A stretch of DNA of 64,000 nt from the NCBI GenBank assembly GCA_020466095.1, contig CM035806.1, positions 120,032,194 to 120,096,193 on the forward strand. The letters are read 5' to 3'. The translations under genes were made by a program, and so were the position numbers. This document shows positions 23,964-35,311 of the stretch, one piece after another; position 1 is the stretch's first letter; every line of letters starts with the position of its first letter. The stretch is from Chlorops oryzae. Lineage: Eukaryota; Arthropoda; Insecta; Diptera; Chloropidae. The notes beneath the pieces are model-generated. The model made no database searches and had not been told where the DNA came from. It saw only the letters and a program-made list of their open reading frames with translations.

Positions 23964-24708
23964 ACAAGTAAAGAAGTTTACATCGGCTAAGCCGATTGCA
24001 CACATACCTTTTCCTCAGCCGAAAATATGTTAAAACATTACCTTAACAAAAATTCCTGCCGTTTTCATTGTTCTAGCTTGGATATCTATTTATACCTTAT
24101 CTGTACTTCGATTTAGCTTCTAAAACTCGAGATTATTATTAAGCACAAAATTTTCGCGAATGGTGGTCATGGTCAAATTTTAACCGTTAGAGGACATTTT
24201 GTCTAGCTGCGAAATCCTCAATTCAAAATAGTGAAAACCAAATTTTTGCAATTTTCGCGAATGGTGGTCATGGTCAAAATTTAACCATAAGTGACGACTT
24301 TATTTGGCGGCAAAATACACAACCAGAAGAAGCAAAAAAAAAAAAAAATCATTTTTGTATTCAGATATGAGAATAAGAGAAAGAGTGTTTTTTTCTAATG
24401 TGTAGGATGATGACCATAGTTATAGCGATGTCGATATTTTTTTTCAGCGAAAGCTTAAGTCTACATAGTAGCTTTACCCACACCAAATTTCAATAAGCTG
24501 GGATGTATAGTAAAAAAGTTATCCACGAAAAACCTTAAAAAATCGTGATTTTTGAAACTTCTGAACCACTTCCCACGACGCAAGAAAGGACTACGAAAAA
24601 AATTTGTATGCAGTTTTTCGGACATTTACCTGGTTCAAGTCCATGCCAAATTTCAATATGATATCTTTCATGGCTTAGGAGTACATTACGAAAAACTAAA
24701 GTGTGACC

Positions 24709-24748
<40 letters not shown>

Positions 24749-24751
24749 GTC

Positions 24752-24820
<69 letters not shown>
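24709..24820 (+). repeat. (GACA)n tetranucleotide array
   Basis: About 28 GACA units with one TCAG-type interruption. In the element's own orientation this is (GTCT)n, the array that all three Helentron-like families carry 100-150 bp from the ATACCC end. Confidence 0.95.
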
Positions 24821-24867
24821 TGGCTAGATCGACTCCTCTTGTCACCCTGATCAAGAACATATATATA

Positions 24868-26155
24868 TTAGGTGTAGTAAAAAGAAATCCATTATTTTTC
24901 CAATAGATGGCGTTATTTATCTGCATCTCGCGTTGTATTAGTCCGATCGTGTTCCGCTAGGGGGCATTAGAAAGATGACAGTTCCTACTAAAAAAGCTTT
25001 TTTGACACTTTTTTGATTGATTGATTCAGTTTTGTTTGAGAGCTTGTCAAAGATGGACATCAGCAAAGAGAAAATTCGATACATTTTACAGTTTTTCTTC
25101 GATAAGGGAGAAAACGCAAGCCAGGCGGCTGAAAATGTGAATAGCGTTTATGGACCTGATACTGTAACAGCCAATCATGCGCAATTTTGGTTTCGTCGAT
25201 TCCGTTCCGGTAACTTCGATGTCAAGGATGCACCACGCACTGGAAGGCCAATTGTCGAAAATGTCGATAAAATCATGGAACTTATCGAGTCCGACCGTCA
25301 TGTTAGCACTGTTTCGATTGCAAAAGAGCTAAAGATTGCACAAAAAACCGTTTGGAACCATTTGAATAAGGCTGGATACACAAAGAAGCTCGATGTATGG
25401 GTGCCACACGAGTTAACGCAAAAAAACCTCAGAGACCGAATTTCCATCTGCGAATCGCTGCTGAACCGCAACAAAATCGACCCATTTCTGAAGCGGTTGG
25501 TGACTGGTGATGAAAAGTGGGTCACTTACGACAACGTCAAGCGAAAACGGTCGTGGTCGAAACACGGTGAACCGGCGGAAACGGTGGCCAAGCCAGGATT
25601 GACGGCCAGGAAGGTTTTGCTGTGTGTTTGGTGAGATTGGCAGGGAATTGTCTACTATGAGCTGCTCCCATACGGCAAAACTCTTAACTCGGAACTCTAC
25701 TGTCAACAATTTGACCGTCTGAAGGAAGCAATCGCCCATAAGCGGCCAGCTTTGGCCAATAGGAGAGGAATTGTGTTCCATCAGGACAACGCCAGGCCAC
25801 ACACATCGATAGTGACTCGCCAGAAGCTCCGGGAGTTTGGTTGGGAGGTTCTTCTGCATCCACCTTATAGTCCGGACCTGGCACCAAGTGATTACCATCT
25901 GTTCCTGTCCATGGCGAACAATTTTGCTGGTGAAACATTCGCTTCAAGAGAGGCTTCTGAAATTCGACTGTCTCAATTTTTTGCTAATAGGAACGAGGGC
26001 TTCTATGAGAGAGGCATAATGAAATTACCTTTAAAATGGCAACAAGTTATCGAACAAAACGGCGCATATTTGACCTAAATCGGGTCATTCTAACTATCTT
26101 AAATAAAGCCCTCAATTTAATGCAAAAATAATGGATTTCTTTTTACTACACCTAA
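24868..26155 (+). mobile_element. mariner element, mellifera-like group, copy B
   Basis: Ends TTAGGTGTAGTAAAAAGAAA and its inverse are flanked by TA at 24866-24867 and 26156-26157. The element is 1288 bp and inserted into the TA-rich block of the family-3 element. It is the best preserved of the three copies of this mariner in the window. Confidence 0.93.
25053..26078 (+). pseudogene. mariner transposase, copy B, one nonsense codon
   Basis: From MDISKEKIRY to QNGAYLT the frame is open except for one TGA where a tryptophan of the LCVWWDWQG motif is expected (25632-25634, residue about 194). The N-terminal DNA-binding half, WVPHEL, and the three catalytic aspartates (in TGDEKW, HQDNARPH and SPDLAPSD, with DD34D spacing between the last two) are all present. 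I chose the start at MDISKEK because family members begin there; an in-frame ATG exists 36 bases upstream. The single stop would truncate the protein inside the catalytic domain. It diverges little from copies A and C, which suggests a recent burst. Confidence 0.93.
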
Positions 26156-26238
26156 TATGTCTATATCTATCGCGACTCCTTTGGCATGTTACATACTCCG
26201 AGCCAAACTTAATATACCCTTTCCTTCGGAAAAGGTAT

Positions 26239-26706
26239 AATAAAAGGGAATATAACATTCCGTTCATAGAAAATAAGACGAGTACAAGAGTAGCTAAAAA
26301 TGTACTGAGTCAAGTTCAGATCCAAAACCGCAGCAATGACATGATCACGCATACGCGTTATTGGAAATTGCATTTTTCCTGCATCTGCTGCGCTATAGGA
26401 ATTCAGGCTTAAAACAAACTCTTTGACTAGTCCCATTCCGAGTGACCTCAAGTACCCCTTTTGGATAAGTTGACCTCTTCATTACAGAAGGGAAGTTAGT
26501 GCTTCCTGAAGAGAACATAGCAACGGTAGCCCCGTTTTAGCAAAATATTTTTGTCTAGATTTTTAACATTATTTTCCTACGCCGTGTTTTTTCATTTTCC
26601 AATATTTTTTTTTTTGCATCCCGAAATCCGGTTCAAATGTGCTTTCGGAATTATCCGGCGATCAGAGGCAACCATTTCCGTTGAAAAAAAGAAAATGAAA
26701 ATAAAA
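26239..26706. other. Short unassigned stretch
   Basis: No gene or repeat is recognised between the family-3 and family-1 elements. Confidence 0.4.
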
Positions 26707-27585
26707 CAAGTACCGGTGTTATAGTCAGGCGAGCCTGACAATAAAATACCCGACACAGACACACATGTTTAAATAATTTTTGAACAACGCCCAAAAAACA
26801 GGACCACTAAGTAAGAATATTCAAGAGGTTTTATAGGCCATTAGGGGCCCCATATACCGATTTTTGTTAAATTTCTTTATGAAAACCGCCCTTTGCCACG
26901 CCCACTCTCCCATTTTTTTTGCAATTCTAATCGGAGGCTTAAATATACATACGCTCAAACTCTAAGTTTCATTGAAATATTTTGAAAAAGTCCGATTTTG
27001 AGGCAGTTTTGGGATTTTTGCGACAGGGGGTACCCCCTTAATAATGGACCAACCAAGGAAATTTTTTGAGAGGATGTTTATGGCTACAAAGGAAGCATAA
27101 GTGCCAAATTTCGTTGAAGTCCCATTTGAATTTCGGGTGTAGGGGACAATTTTCGAAAACCGCCCTTCTGCCACGCCCACTTTTAAAATTTTTGGAAATC
27201 GTATTACTTGCCTTGAAACATGTTCAAATATCAAATTTTATCAAAATATGTTGAAATACTTCGATTTTAGAGCAGTTTTTGTGATTTTCGTAACAGACCC
27301 TAGTACTGGAGGTACCCCTAAGAATGGTCCGATCGGGTCTTTTCTCGAACTTGTTCTTACTCATGTGCCTGTAAGTACGCATATCAAATTTCATCAAGAT
27401 AGCTCAACTCCTTCAATAAGAAAACTGTATACAAACAGACGGACAGACGGACATGTCTAAATCGAATCTCCTGCTGATGCTGATTATTTCTATATATATT
27501 TTGTATGGTCTATCTCGACTGGTTCTGGGTGTTACACACAACCACACAAACGCAATATACCCTCGACACAGAGTGTGTCGGGTAT
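26707..27585 (-). mobile_element. Helentron/mini-me-like element, family 1, copy 5 (complete)
   Basis: In reverse orientation it begins with CAAGTACCGGTGTTATA and GTCAGGC-GA-GCCTGAC and ends with the ATACCCGACACA hairpin at 27585. The GTCY array has shrunk to about four units (27437-27452). It is about 880 bp and non-coding. Confidence 0.8.
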
Positions 27586-27749
27586 AAACAGAAATGGCAA
27601 CGCATCATTGTGTCCGGGGAAAATGAAAAACCAAAACAATGGGGACAAAAAATTTTAAAATTGTGGTAAACGATCATCCTATCTGTTCCGCACGACACAC
27701 AGTGTCACGTCTCCATACATTTTTTGGAAAAAAATATAAGGAGTTATCG

Positions 27750-27990
27750 TAGGGCAATGAAATTTGGCAGGAGTATTACTATAGGTCTAATTAAGAAAAT
27801 TTGAAAAAATCATGGAATTCCGCCCACTGCCACCCCCACCACCCATATAACGGGAAATCCTAACTTCCGCAATTTTTATCCTAGAGAGTTGAAATTTGGT
27901 ACATAGATTGATGGACATATAAAAATGAACAAAATGAAAAAAAATTAGAATGCCACGCCTACTTTTTAAAATACGCCCCTTCAAAGTTTG
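27750..27990. mobile_element. Helentron-like body fragment, unassigned family
   Basis: Phrases such as GTTATCGTAGGGCAATGAAA, CCCACTGCCACCCCCACC and TGCCACGCCTACTTTTTAAAA resemble the body of the families above but match neither closely. No end is present. Confidence 0.4.
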
Positions 27991-28249
27991 AAGATTTATG
28001 GGATATTTATCCTTATAAAAGTTTTCAAAGGAAATAAGAAATGTGAAGAATTTTTTGCCTATTTGTAAACTTAAAACATATATTAATCAGAAAACAAAAG
28101 CATTTTTGGTCATGCGCAAGCTCTATAGAAAGTATGTTCAAGTGAAAACGCGCGAAAATGCAAAGGATAAAGCGCTTCTTCGCTGTGTTGAATATCGTTG
28201 ATACTATTCAAGAAATATAATTTTCATTGACTTTTTTCAACATTTTGGT

Positions 28250-29445
28250 TAGAAAAATATCCAATTATAGTGCAAAGCTTTAAAGAAAATAAAATTTTTT
28301 TTAAATGCTTACATTTTTTCTATGAAATTATACAAATCTTTATTGAGATTCAAGGTACTTATATTAAATACATAAATAAATATCGAAATTAGTTTTACAA
28401 AGACTCTTTCCCAGAGCTTTCAAATTCTGAGTCTGATGAAATAAAAGCCTCAAAATCTATATTCAAAGATGATATACTGTCATCATCATCATCATTATTA
28501 AATATAACGTAATTTTCCAATTCTTTGCACAATTGTTTTTTCTCGTGCACAGTTTTCTATATTTGTGATCTTGTGGTTCAGACGATAGCATCAAATGCTT
28601 CAAAACATCAATGTAATTTTTTTCTCCAGAATATTTTCTGGCATTGTGTAATTATGTTCCTATTTTACAAGCAACATGTCATAATCAATTTCAATAATTT
28701 TCATTTGAAATGCACTTACACTCAAACGTGTTTCGAAAGGCGAGCTTAGCCAATTCGAGTATTTCGTAAGGAACCGCTCTTTGTATCGTTTGCAGCTATT
28801 CCACCAAGTGTAAAATTGCAAACTAATTATCCTTACTCTTTCTTTTAGGTTATCTGCATCAATATTTTCATTTATTTCATTTTTGACAAAAGAAAACAGA
28901 TCGCTTTGCTTTTCTGTTGTTGTTTTGTGAGAAGCCGCTATCCAAACGTTAAAAAACGCTCCTATTACGAACGGGGCAAATTGGGGCAGCCTATCTTTTT
29001 ATATGTTATTCTACTTACTTATAGCAACAATATTTTATAAAAATTGGAACAACGAAATTTTAGAAAATGAGAAATTCAATTTTGAAAATTAAACTTGATT
29101 TCAAATTAATTCAACTTCTTATTGTTTACTTTAAACCAATGACAGATAACGTATTATAAACAAACTTTAAAAAAAATAAGATGACCAGGTACTACTAATT
29201 TTATATTTTAATTTGACATATTAAACTTAATGATCGGATCACAACTCACAAGTACAGAGCAACTAAAGCACAAGTAATTATATTGCAATTTTTGTGCTCA
29301 AAAACAACAATTTACATAACTTCAAAGTTTGAGAGCATGCTGTGGGGCAATGGCTAAACATATTGACATAATTCTTTTTGATTTTTCTTAATATGAATAT
29401 TATCTATCGAAATTCATAAAATTATTTTAACAATTCGAACCTCGA
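28250..29445 (-). repeat. Dispersed ~1.2-kb repeat, copy 1
   Basis: This segment is collinear with 47305-48525 over its whole length. Matching landmarks include ACAAAGACTCT.TCCCAGA, AATTCTGAGTCTGATGAAA, ACGAACGGGGCAA.TTGGGG and TTGAGAGCATGCTGTGGGGC. It encodes a frame-broken version of the protein read in copy 2. No inverted ends are clear. It is probably a mobile element or a gene family fragment of unknown type. Confidence 0.7.
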
Positions 29446-31879
29446 TTTTTGGCATTTTTTTCCGCTCACGTGACACTGTGCGACACACGCCTCTGTTTAG
29501 AGAAGAGCACTACGGTCAGAAACACGGCACACAACCGGCCGGAAAAGTTGTCAATTGAAAGACAAGAGAGATTAGGTTTTATTTTGTTCGTTTTACGAGT
29601 ATGTTAAGCTGAAAACTTTTTTGTAAACTTTTCACTGCAGGGTTTTTTAAGCTGTTTAAACTGCCTCATATTTATTTTATACTTACATACTTCAAAATCT
29701 TTGTCCCACTATCGATAGTTTTCAAAACGATCGTAAAACTATCAACTATCATTGATAGTTTCAAAGAAAACTATCGATAGTATCGCGATACTATCGTGGA
29801 AATATTTTAAACTAACTGCCAAAAGCCTTGTCATCATAAGTTTACAGAAGTTTGTCACTTTTCACTGCAAAAACCGCCAATCTGTATTTTTAATGCAATT
29901 ATAACTTACTATTCAAATACCACCGATAGACGGTCGTGCATTACCATTATGGATTCAAATTTGAGGTATTTCCACTTGTTTTATATATAATATTTTGTGA
30001 CAACGCAAGCACGTTGCATGCTCTTTGTTGCTATTTAGCTTAAAATGATTCCACACTTCCGAAATTTAGGGCCTTTTGGTGGCTGCAAAATAAGTATAGT
30101 AAAGCAAGCCTTTCGCTCAAGTAAAAAAATGGGCTTACCTTGGCAATCATTATCGTCTGTTTCCATTTTTCGTCAATTTTTACTCCCGCTTGAACAAAAT
30201 TTTAGCGTGATGCTAGCGTTGGATTTGAACTGTCGATTGTCAAAAACATCGATAGTTTTGCCAGTTAAAAAAAAACTATCATTACTCGCCGATAGTCAAA
30301 AAATAAAATAACTATCGATACTATCGATAGTACTATCGATTGTTTTGCAACTCTAGTGTGCAGTAGCGTGTCCAGGGGGGAGGGCTATAGGGGCTAAAGC
30401 CTTCTCTTACATATCGTCGTCCCGGAGTTATCTCCTCGTATATCACAAAAGATCTATCCATCTGTCGAGTCTCCAGGTTGCTATCAGGCAAGCTCTAGAA
30501 ATCGAATCCGAATAAAAAAATTCGAAATCAACAAGATTTCAATAGAAATTTTAAGCTTTTTCGAATTTTTTATGCGGATTCGTTTTCTAGAGCAGCAGGC
30601 CTGTATACTTTATAGTTTACGAGATATTTGTGAGCTAAATAATTGTATATCCTTTAAAATGATAATTTCAACGCGTTATAACATCTTATATCCATATTTT
30701 GTGGATATACTATGATTTATATATGAAATTTGCGCAGTAAAAAGTTGTAACGTTATCTCATCGTATGTGCAATTTTTTTTTTTTTTAAGAAACATTTTTA
30801 TGTTAATTTTAAATAAAAAAGATTTATTCGTGTGAAAGAAAAACAAAAGAAGCAAAAAAAAAACAATTCTCATAGTAACACTCCTACAAAAATTTTCATT
30901 CTGAAAATAATGTGGAATGCTTATTATAGAATATAACAAACTCCATTTCATTAAATTTATAATAATATAAAAAGTTAAATTAAATTAATAAATTATGAAA
31001 ATATTTAACATCTTCTTCTGAAAGAGAGATGAATAGACTCTCAATGTCTTTTTCTTTTTGTGGCGCAATTTGTTTTGGGGTTGAAATAATTAAAATAGTT
31101 TTGAAACAATTATTTCAAAGACAAACATACATCGACTGACGAAATAATTGACATGTTTTGTCAAGCTAAACCTTGTCGTCCTGCAACATTAGACTGGACA
31201 GTCGAGGAATTTTAGATAACTATTATTATATTTGTAACTATTACTACGTTTATACGTCAGCTTCAAGATAATAAAAATAGTTTGTATATAGTGAACTCAA
31301 CAGAATTGATCATTTGAGGCTTAAGTTTCTTTAGTTTACAGCTAAAAATTTTTGTAAATTGAAATCAAATTTTGATTGAATTGATTTCAAAAATAATAGA
31401 ATTCATTTTTTTAGGCTCTTTGTTAACTCATTTTGTTTTTAGCTTAGAGTTGTAAATAAAATCGAAAACTTATTTCAATTGATACGATTGAAAAATTCTA
31501 GGCTTTAAATAACATAAAAAATGAATTATAAAAATGAATTCAATGGGCATGTGCCAGATTTCGTTTCAAATCCAATTCGATTCGAATTCGGGAAAGAGTT
31601 GTGCTTTTACTCAGCGAAATTGATTATTTTTTAGACAATAAATGCTTGTTTAATAAAGCGAAAACATTGTAATCTCTAAGTAAATTTGAATATGATTTTG
31701 GTGTATTTAGCAGGGACCGTAAATAACGGTTATTTTGAAATTTTTTACCCAAAAAAGCCTTATGAAGGAAAAGTCGTAGAAATATTTTACATACAGTATT
31801 CTTGTCCTTGCATTGTGCGCTGTTTGATAACATCCTGCTTTATAATTTTTTGATTTTTTTTTAAACCAGCCAGAAATAA
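29446..31879. other. AT-rich stretch with TATCGATA clusters
   Basis: No gene is supported. Two clusters of ACTATCGATAGT-type palindromes lie at 29709-29800 and 30245-30345. The ~70-bp stretch at 31546-31620 (TCCAATTCGATTCGAATTCG, then TTTTACTCAGC) is a second copy of 4935-5010. Confidence 0.5.
29709..29800. promoter_or_regulatory. Cluster of TATCGATA (DRE/BEAF-like) motifs
   Basis: CTATCGATAGTTTT, ACTATCAACTATCATTGATAG, and CTATCGATAGTATCGCGATAC occur within 90 bp, and a second cluster lies at 30245-30345. TATCGATA is the DREF site in flies, and clustered CGATA is bound by BEAF-32. Whether they act here or are just a decayed repeat cannot be told from sequence. Confidence 0.4.
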
Positions 31880-32118
31880 CCGTTACTCTCGGCTGTTTAT
31901 TTTTTCCGCTCCCAATAACCGTTATTCTCGGCTGTTTATTTTTTACGTCGAAAATAAACGTTATTCTGGGGCGTTTATTTTTTACGTCGAAAAAAAACGT
32001 TATTCTGGGACGTTTATTTTTTACGTAAAAAAAAAACGTTATTCTCGGACGTTTATTTTTTACGTAAAAAAAAAACGTTATTCTCGGACGTTTATTTTTT
32101 ACGTCGAAAATAAACGTC
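31880..32118 (-). repeat. 39-bp minisatellite, about six units
   Basis: The ACGTTATTCT phrase recurs at exactly 39-bp steps (positions 31998, 32037, 32076, 32115), with earlier, more diverged units to the left. Because 39 is a multiple of three, the minus strand stays open and reads a 13-residue repeat (VKNKRPRITFFF type). No start, domain or upstream exon supports a real protein. Confidence 0.85.
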
Positions 32119-32223
32119 ATCAGCTCTGCATTTCGTTCTTCATAAGTTTTTTTGTTCTGTATTGATTAAATATCCTATAGGACATCTTGAAGTTTAAAAT
32201 TTGGTGTGCCACGCACAATTCTG

Positions 32224-32673
32224 ATACGTGGGCCAAAATTCTTTTTAATGCCTTAACTTCTGTCCCTGTCAACGAAATTCAGTTTTTTAAAAGGAGCAAA
32301 CCAAATTAATAAAAAATTAGTTTTAACAACAAATTTATGAATAACGAAATAAAATACTCTAGTCGAATTGAAAAAAAATCAATTATTACCAAAACTCAAT
32401 TTTTTTTCCTTCGCAAATTACGGTAACATTGTTGTCTTATCTTCTCATGTCTTGCCAAACAAGACAACAATGTTACTGTAATTTGCGAGTAAACAAGATG
32501 GAAGTTTGGTAACATTCGATTTTTTCCAATTGAACTAGAGTATTTTTTTTCGTCATTAATAAATTTTTTGGTAAAATTTATTTGTTATTAATTTGATTTG
32601 CTCTTTTATGAACACTGAATTTCGTTGACAGCGACAGAAATTTAGGCATTAAAAAGAATTTTGGCCCACGTAT
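32224..32673. mobile_element. 450-bp foldback (near-perfect palindrome)
   Basis: The left arm (ATACGTGGGCCAAAATTC, TTTTTAATGCC, TCAACGAAATTCAG...) is matched in reverse by the right arm (...CTGAATTTCGTTGA, GGCATTAAAAAG, AATTTTGGCCCACGTAT). The centre is near 32448, where TAACATTGTTGTCTT pairs with AAGACAACAATGTTA. The arms are over 200 bp. This is a foldback MITE or a hairpin able to give double-stranded RNA. It encodes nothing. Confidence 0.85.
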
Positions 32674-34072
32674 TTCTAAGTCAGTGAAAGGCCAGGCTTT
32701 AGGACAAACAATTCTAAAAGGAAATAAACGTTGTTGATTTAATTTTAAATAGGCGTGTCCCGCCCACCAAAGCGAAAGTAAAAATGAGAGCCAAAGGGTT
32801 TTTTGTGGATACGCCGAAGTTTTTTCATAACCTAATGAAAGCTTATAGTTTTCAGCAGTATGTCTTCATCGTAGTATGCGAAAGGAATTTAAACTTTATT
32901 TGGTATAGCAATCGGCTATTACCTATGAAATTCTCATAGGTTTTATAAAAATTTTGAACAAAAAGGCAATGTTTTGCATTCTTAGTTTTGTGTAGTCAGG
33001 AGGTTTTCTGATAAGTTAATTATTTTAACGATTCAAGCAAAATTAAGTTCCTAAGGATTAAAAATCATGGGTCGAAAACGTAATATCCTGTTTAGGGACT
33101 ATTGACGTGTTTTAGCCCCCCCCCCCCCACACGCCCTCCCCCCCCAAAGCCAAATCCTAGAACCGCCACTGCTTGTGTGTATGTGCTGGCTTCTTTCTTG
33201 CCTGCCATTGTTTGGTTTTTTTTGTCTGTGCCTGTGCTCGTGATTTCACTCTGCTTGACGTCGATTAAGTTCAATATGATCATAGAATTTCCTATTATAT
33301 TGTTTCGTTTCATTACGTTCCGTTCCATTTTGTTCCGTTTCGTTCTGTCCCACTTCAATTGAGAATGGTTGTCTTACAATAGAACTCGCGGTAATCCTTG
33401 GCCGAAATAGAAACGGTGAAACGGAAAGGTTGGAATGATATTGGTGCATGTGGAAAGGGGGAAGTACAAAATGAAATGAAAAATCTCTTAAAATGCTGCT
33501 GAAAATATGATACTGCTACGGTCTATTGAATCGAATGGCGAAATATTTTGCTCGGTAAACATTCCCACCATTATCAAAGTATTCGATATTTGAGTGTGTC
33601 CCTGGCAGGCGCTGGGAAGTCAGAGAGAAGAATAAGTAAGACAAATCGTTTCGTTGCTGAGAGCACACAGAAAGTTATGTCCTTCGTGTATGCATGAGTC
33701 ATTTTTATATGAATGTGGGTGCGTGTGTGTGGTAGGCGACACATTTCAATAGATTGGAATCGGAACGTGTCGCGTAAAGAAATGCAAATGAAGGTGAAGT
33801 GCTCGGTTCGTTTCGGTTCGTTTTGGCTCGGCGAAGGTCGAACGGCTTGTTGCATTCGTAATGGCGCCGTAATGACGCTGTCGTTGCTGAGGACACATGC
33901 ACTTAAGCTCTATCGCGGGGTCGACAGTCTGTTTGCCGTCGCAAACATCACGTTTGTGTTTGTGCGTTCGAAGCATGTGTTGGAGCAAGGGACTGGCAGA
34001 GGGTGTTGTTGCTGTTGCGTAATCGACGTTACCGGGAAAACGTCAAAACTTGACATTCTTACCCCAGTTTTT
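32674..34072. other. Unassigned stretch with poly(C) tracts
   Basis: A run of 13 C (33116-33128), soon followed by a run of about 8 C, lies near 33100-33150. Repeated TTCCGTTTCGTT-like phrases follow at 33300-33350. 33700-34060 has a more even composition with several overlapping open frames on both strands (for example 33713-34099), but none has a recognised motif. Confidence 0.4.
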
Positions 34073-34902
34073 ATACCCAGCGTAAGCGGGGTATATTAGT
34101 TTTGTGCGAATCTTGTAACAGGGAGAATTAAGCTCCGGAGATATAGACAAATATATATAGAAACAAGTAAGGATGTTATAGTCAGGCGAGCCTGACAATA
34201 CAATACCCGACACAGACACACATGTTCAAATAATTTTTAATATCAAGAGGTGTTTAAGACCATAAGGGGCCCCATATACCGACTTTTGATAGATTTCTTT
34301 ATGAAAACTGCCACGCCCACTTTTCCAATTATTTTTCTCTAATCGGAGGCCTTAATATACGCTAAAATTCTAAGTTTCAGAGTAATATCTCAAAAAATCC
34401 GTATTTGGGGCAGTTTTGAGATTTTTGTGACAGACCCTAGTACTGGAGGTACCCTTAATAATGGACCTATCAAAAAGGAGAGGATGTTTATGGCTACAAA
34501 GGAAGCATAACTGCCAAATTTCGTTGAATTCCCATTTGAATTTCAGGTGCAGGAAGCCATTTTCGAAAAACGCCCTTCCGCCACGCCCACTTTTCCAATT
34601 TTTTGAAATTGAATAACTTGACTTCAAATATGTTCAACTATCAAATTTCATCAAAAATTATGTGGCCCGCCCACTGCCACGCCCACAAATAAAGATTTTT
34701 CGTAACTTCCGAAGTAAAAGGCGTAGAAGTTTCAAATTCGCAACATAGGTTCATCAAGGCGAATGAAAGGTGTAGGAAAATAATTTTTGTGGCCCGCCCA
34801 CTGCCACGCCCACAAATAGAAAAGCAAAACATAGTGCGCTCATAATGTCGGAACGCTGGGTATTTCAAAGTCGGGCTTGACCGACTTTAGCTTTCTTACT
34901 TG
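34073..34902 (+). mobile_element. Helentron-like element, family 2, copy b, with a family-1 segment inside
   Basis: 34073-34165 is the family-2 left end (ATACCCAGCGTAAGCGGGG, then GGGAGAATTAAGC). 34166-34655 is family-1 sequence in reverse, starting exactly with its terminus ACAAGTAAG and hairpin GTCAGGC-GA-GCCTGAC. 34656-34902 is the family-2 right end with AAGTCGGGCTTGACCGACTT and CTTACTTG. A family-1 element most likely inserted into family 2 at its TA-rich block. A later deletion then removed the family-1 left end and the middle of family 2. Confidence 0.7.
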
Positions 34903-35067
34903 TTTTTTTCTGCATTTGGTCCGAAAACCGTGTGCATACACCGAAACCAGTCACTGATGGCGGAGACCGGTCCTTCGTCTATGCAAAACGTTGTCGAATT
35001 TATTTTTCCGATTTCATTGCCATGGACGGGTCGTCATTTTAGACACGTTTTCAGTAGATGTGATATA

Positions 35068-35209
35068 CAGTGTACTATCTTTTTGCGGACACCCCTCTTA
35101 CACGGACACTTTTTGGGAATGCTCTAGTGTTCCTGAATCTCAAATAGTTTCCTCTTAAGCAGACACATTTTTCGGTCCCACAGGTGTCCGCTTAAGAGGG
35201 AATACACTG
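35068..35209. mobile_element. pogo/Tigger-type MITE
   Basis: The ends CAGTGTACTATC...GCGGACACC and the inverse CAGTGTATTCCC...GCGGACACC form an imperfect ~28-bp inverted repeat flanked by TA (35066-35067, 35210-35211). CAGTG ends, a TA target and ~140-bp length fit a pogo-class miniature element. It encodes no protein. Confidence 0.7.
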
Positions 35210-35235
35210 TACTACGTTAATAGAAAGGGAGAAAC

Positions 35236-35311
35236 GCGGGCTGTCGTTGCTCAGTGGGTAGCGCATGAGTCGCACGATCCGAATGGTCTGGTTCGATTCC
35301 CGCATCGATTT
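35236..35311 (+). other. tRNA-like sequence with perfect B box and T-run
   Basis: TTGCTCAGTGGGTAGCGC matches an A box and D arm. GGTTCGATTCC, 40 bases on, is a perfect B box. GCGGG near the start and CCCGC after the B box can pair, and T9 follows at about 35310. The anticodon arm does not form, so it is not a normal tRNA gene. A tRNA-derived SINE or another Pol III unit is possible. Confidence 0.45.

Larger units (their letters stand above)
23964..26238 (-). mobile_element. Helentron/mini-me-like element, family 3, split by mariner B
   Basis: Reading on the minus strand, the element starts with the hairpin ATACCTTTTCC-GAA-GGAAAGGGTAT (about 26213-26238). It then has TA-rich and (GTCT)n blocks (24709-24820 on the plus strand as GACA repeats) and an AT-rich body. 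It ends with the inverted sub-terminal GGAAAAGGTAT, the perfect hairpin ATCGGC-TTA-GCCGAT and the terminus CTTTACTTGT. The order is the same as in families 1 and 2 but the sequence is unrelated. Without the mariner it is about 985 bp. Confidence 0.7.

Noticed and set aside
24709..24820. Regular tetranucleotide array as a CRISPR-like array
   Set aside because: There are no spacers. It is a (GACA)n microsatellite inside a Helentron-like element in a eukaryotic genome.
31707..32120. 137-residue protein with 13-residue repeats
   Set aside because: The repeat is a 39-bp minisatellite, and no upstream coding sequence or transcript signal supports a protein.
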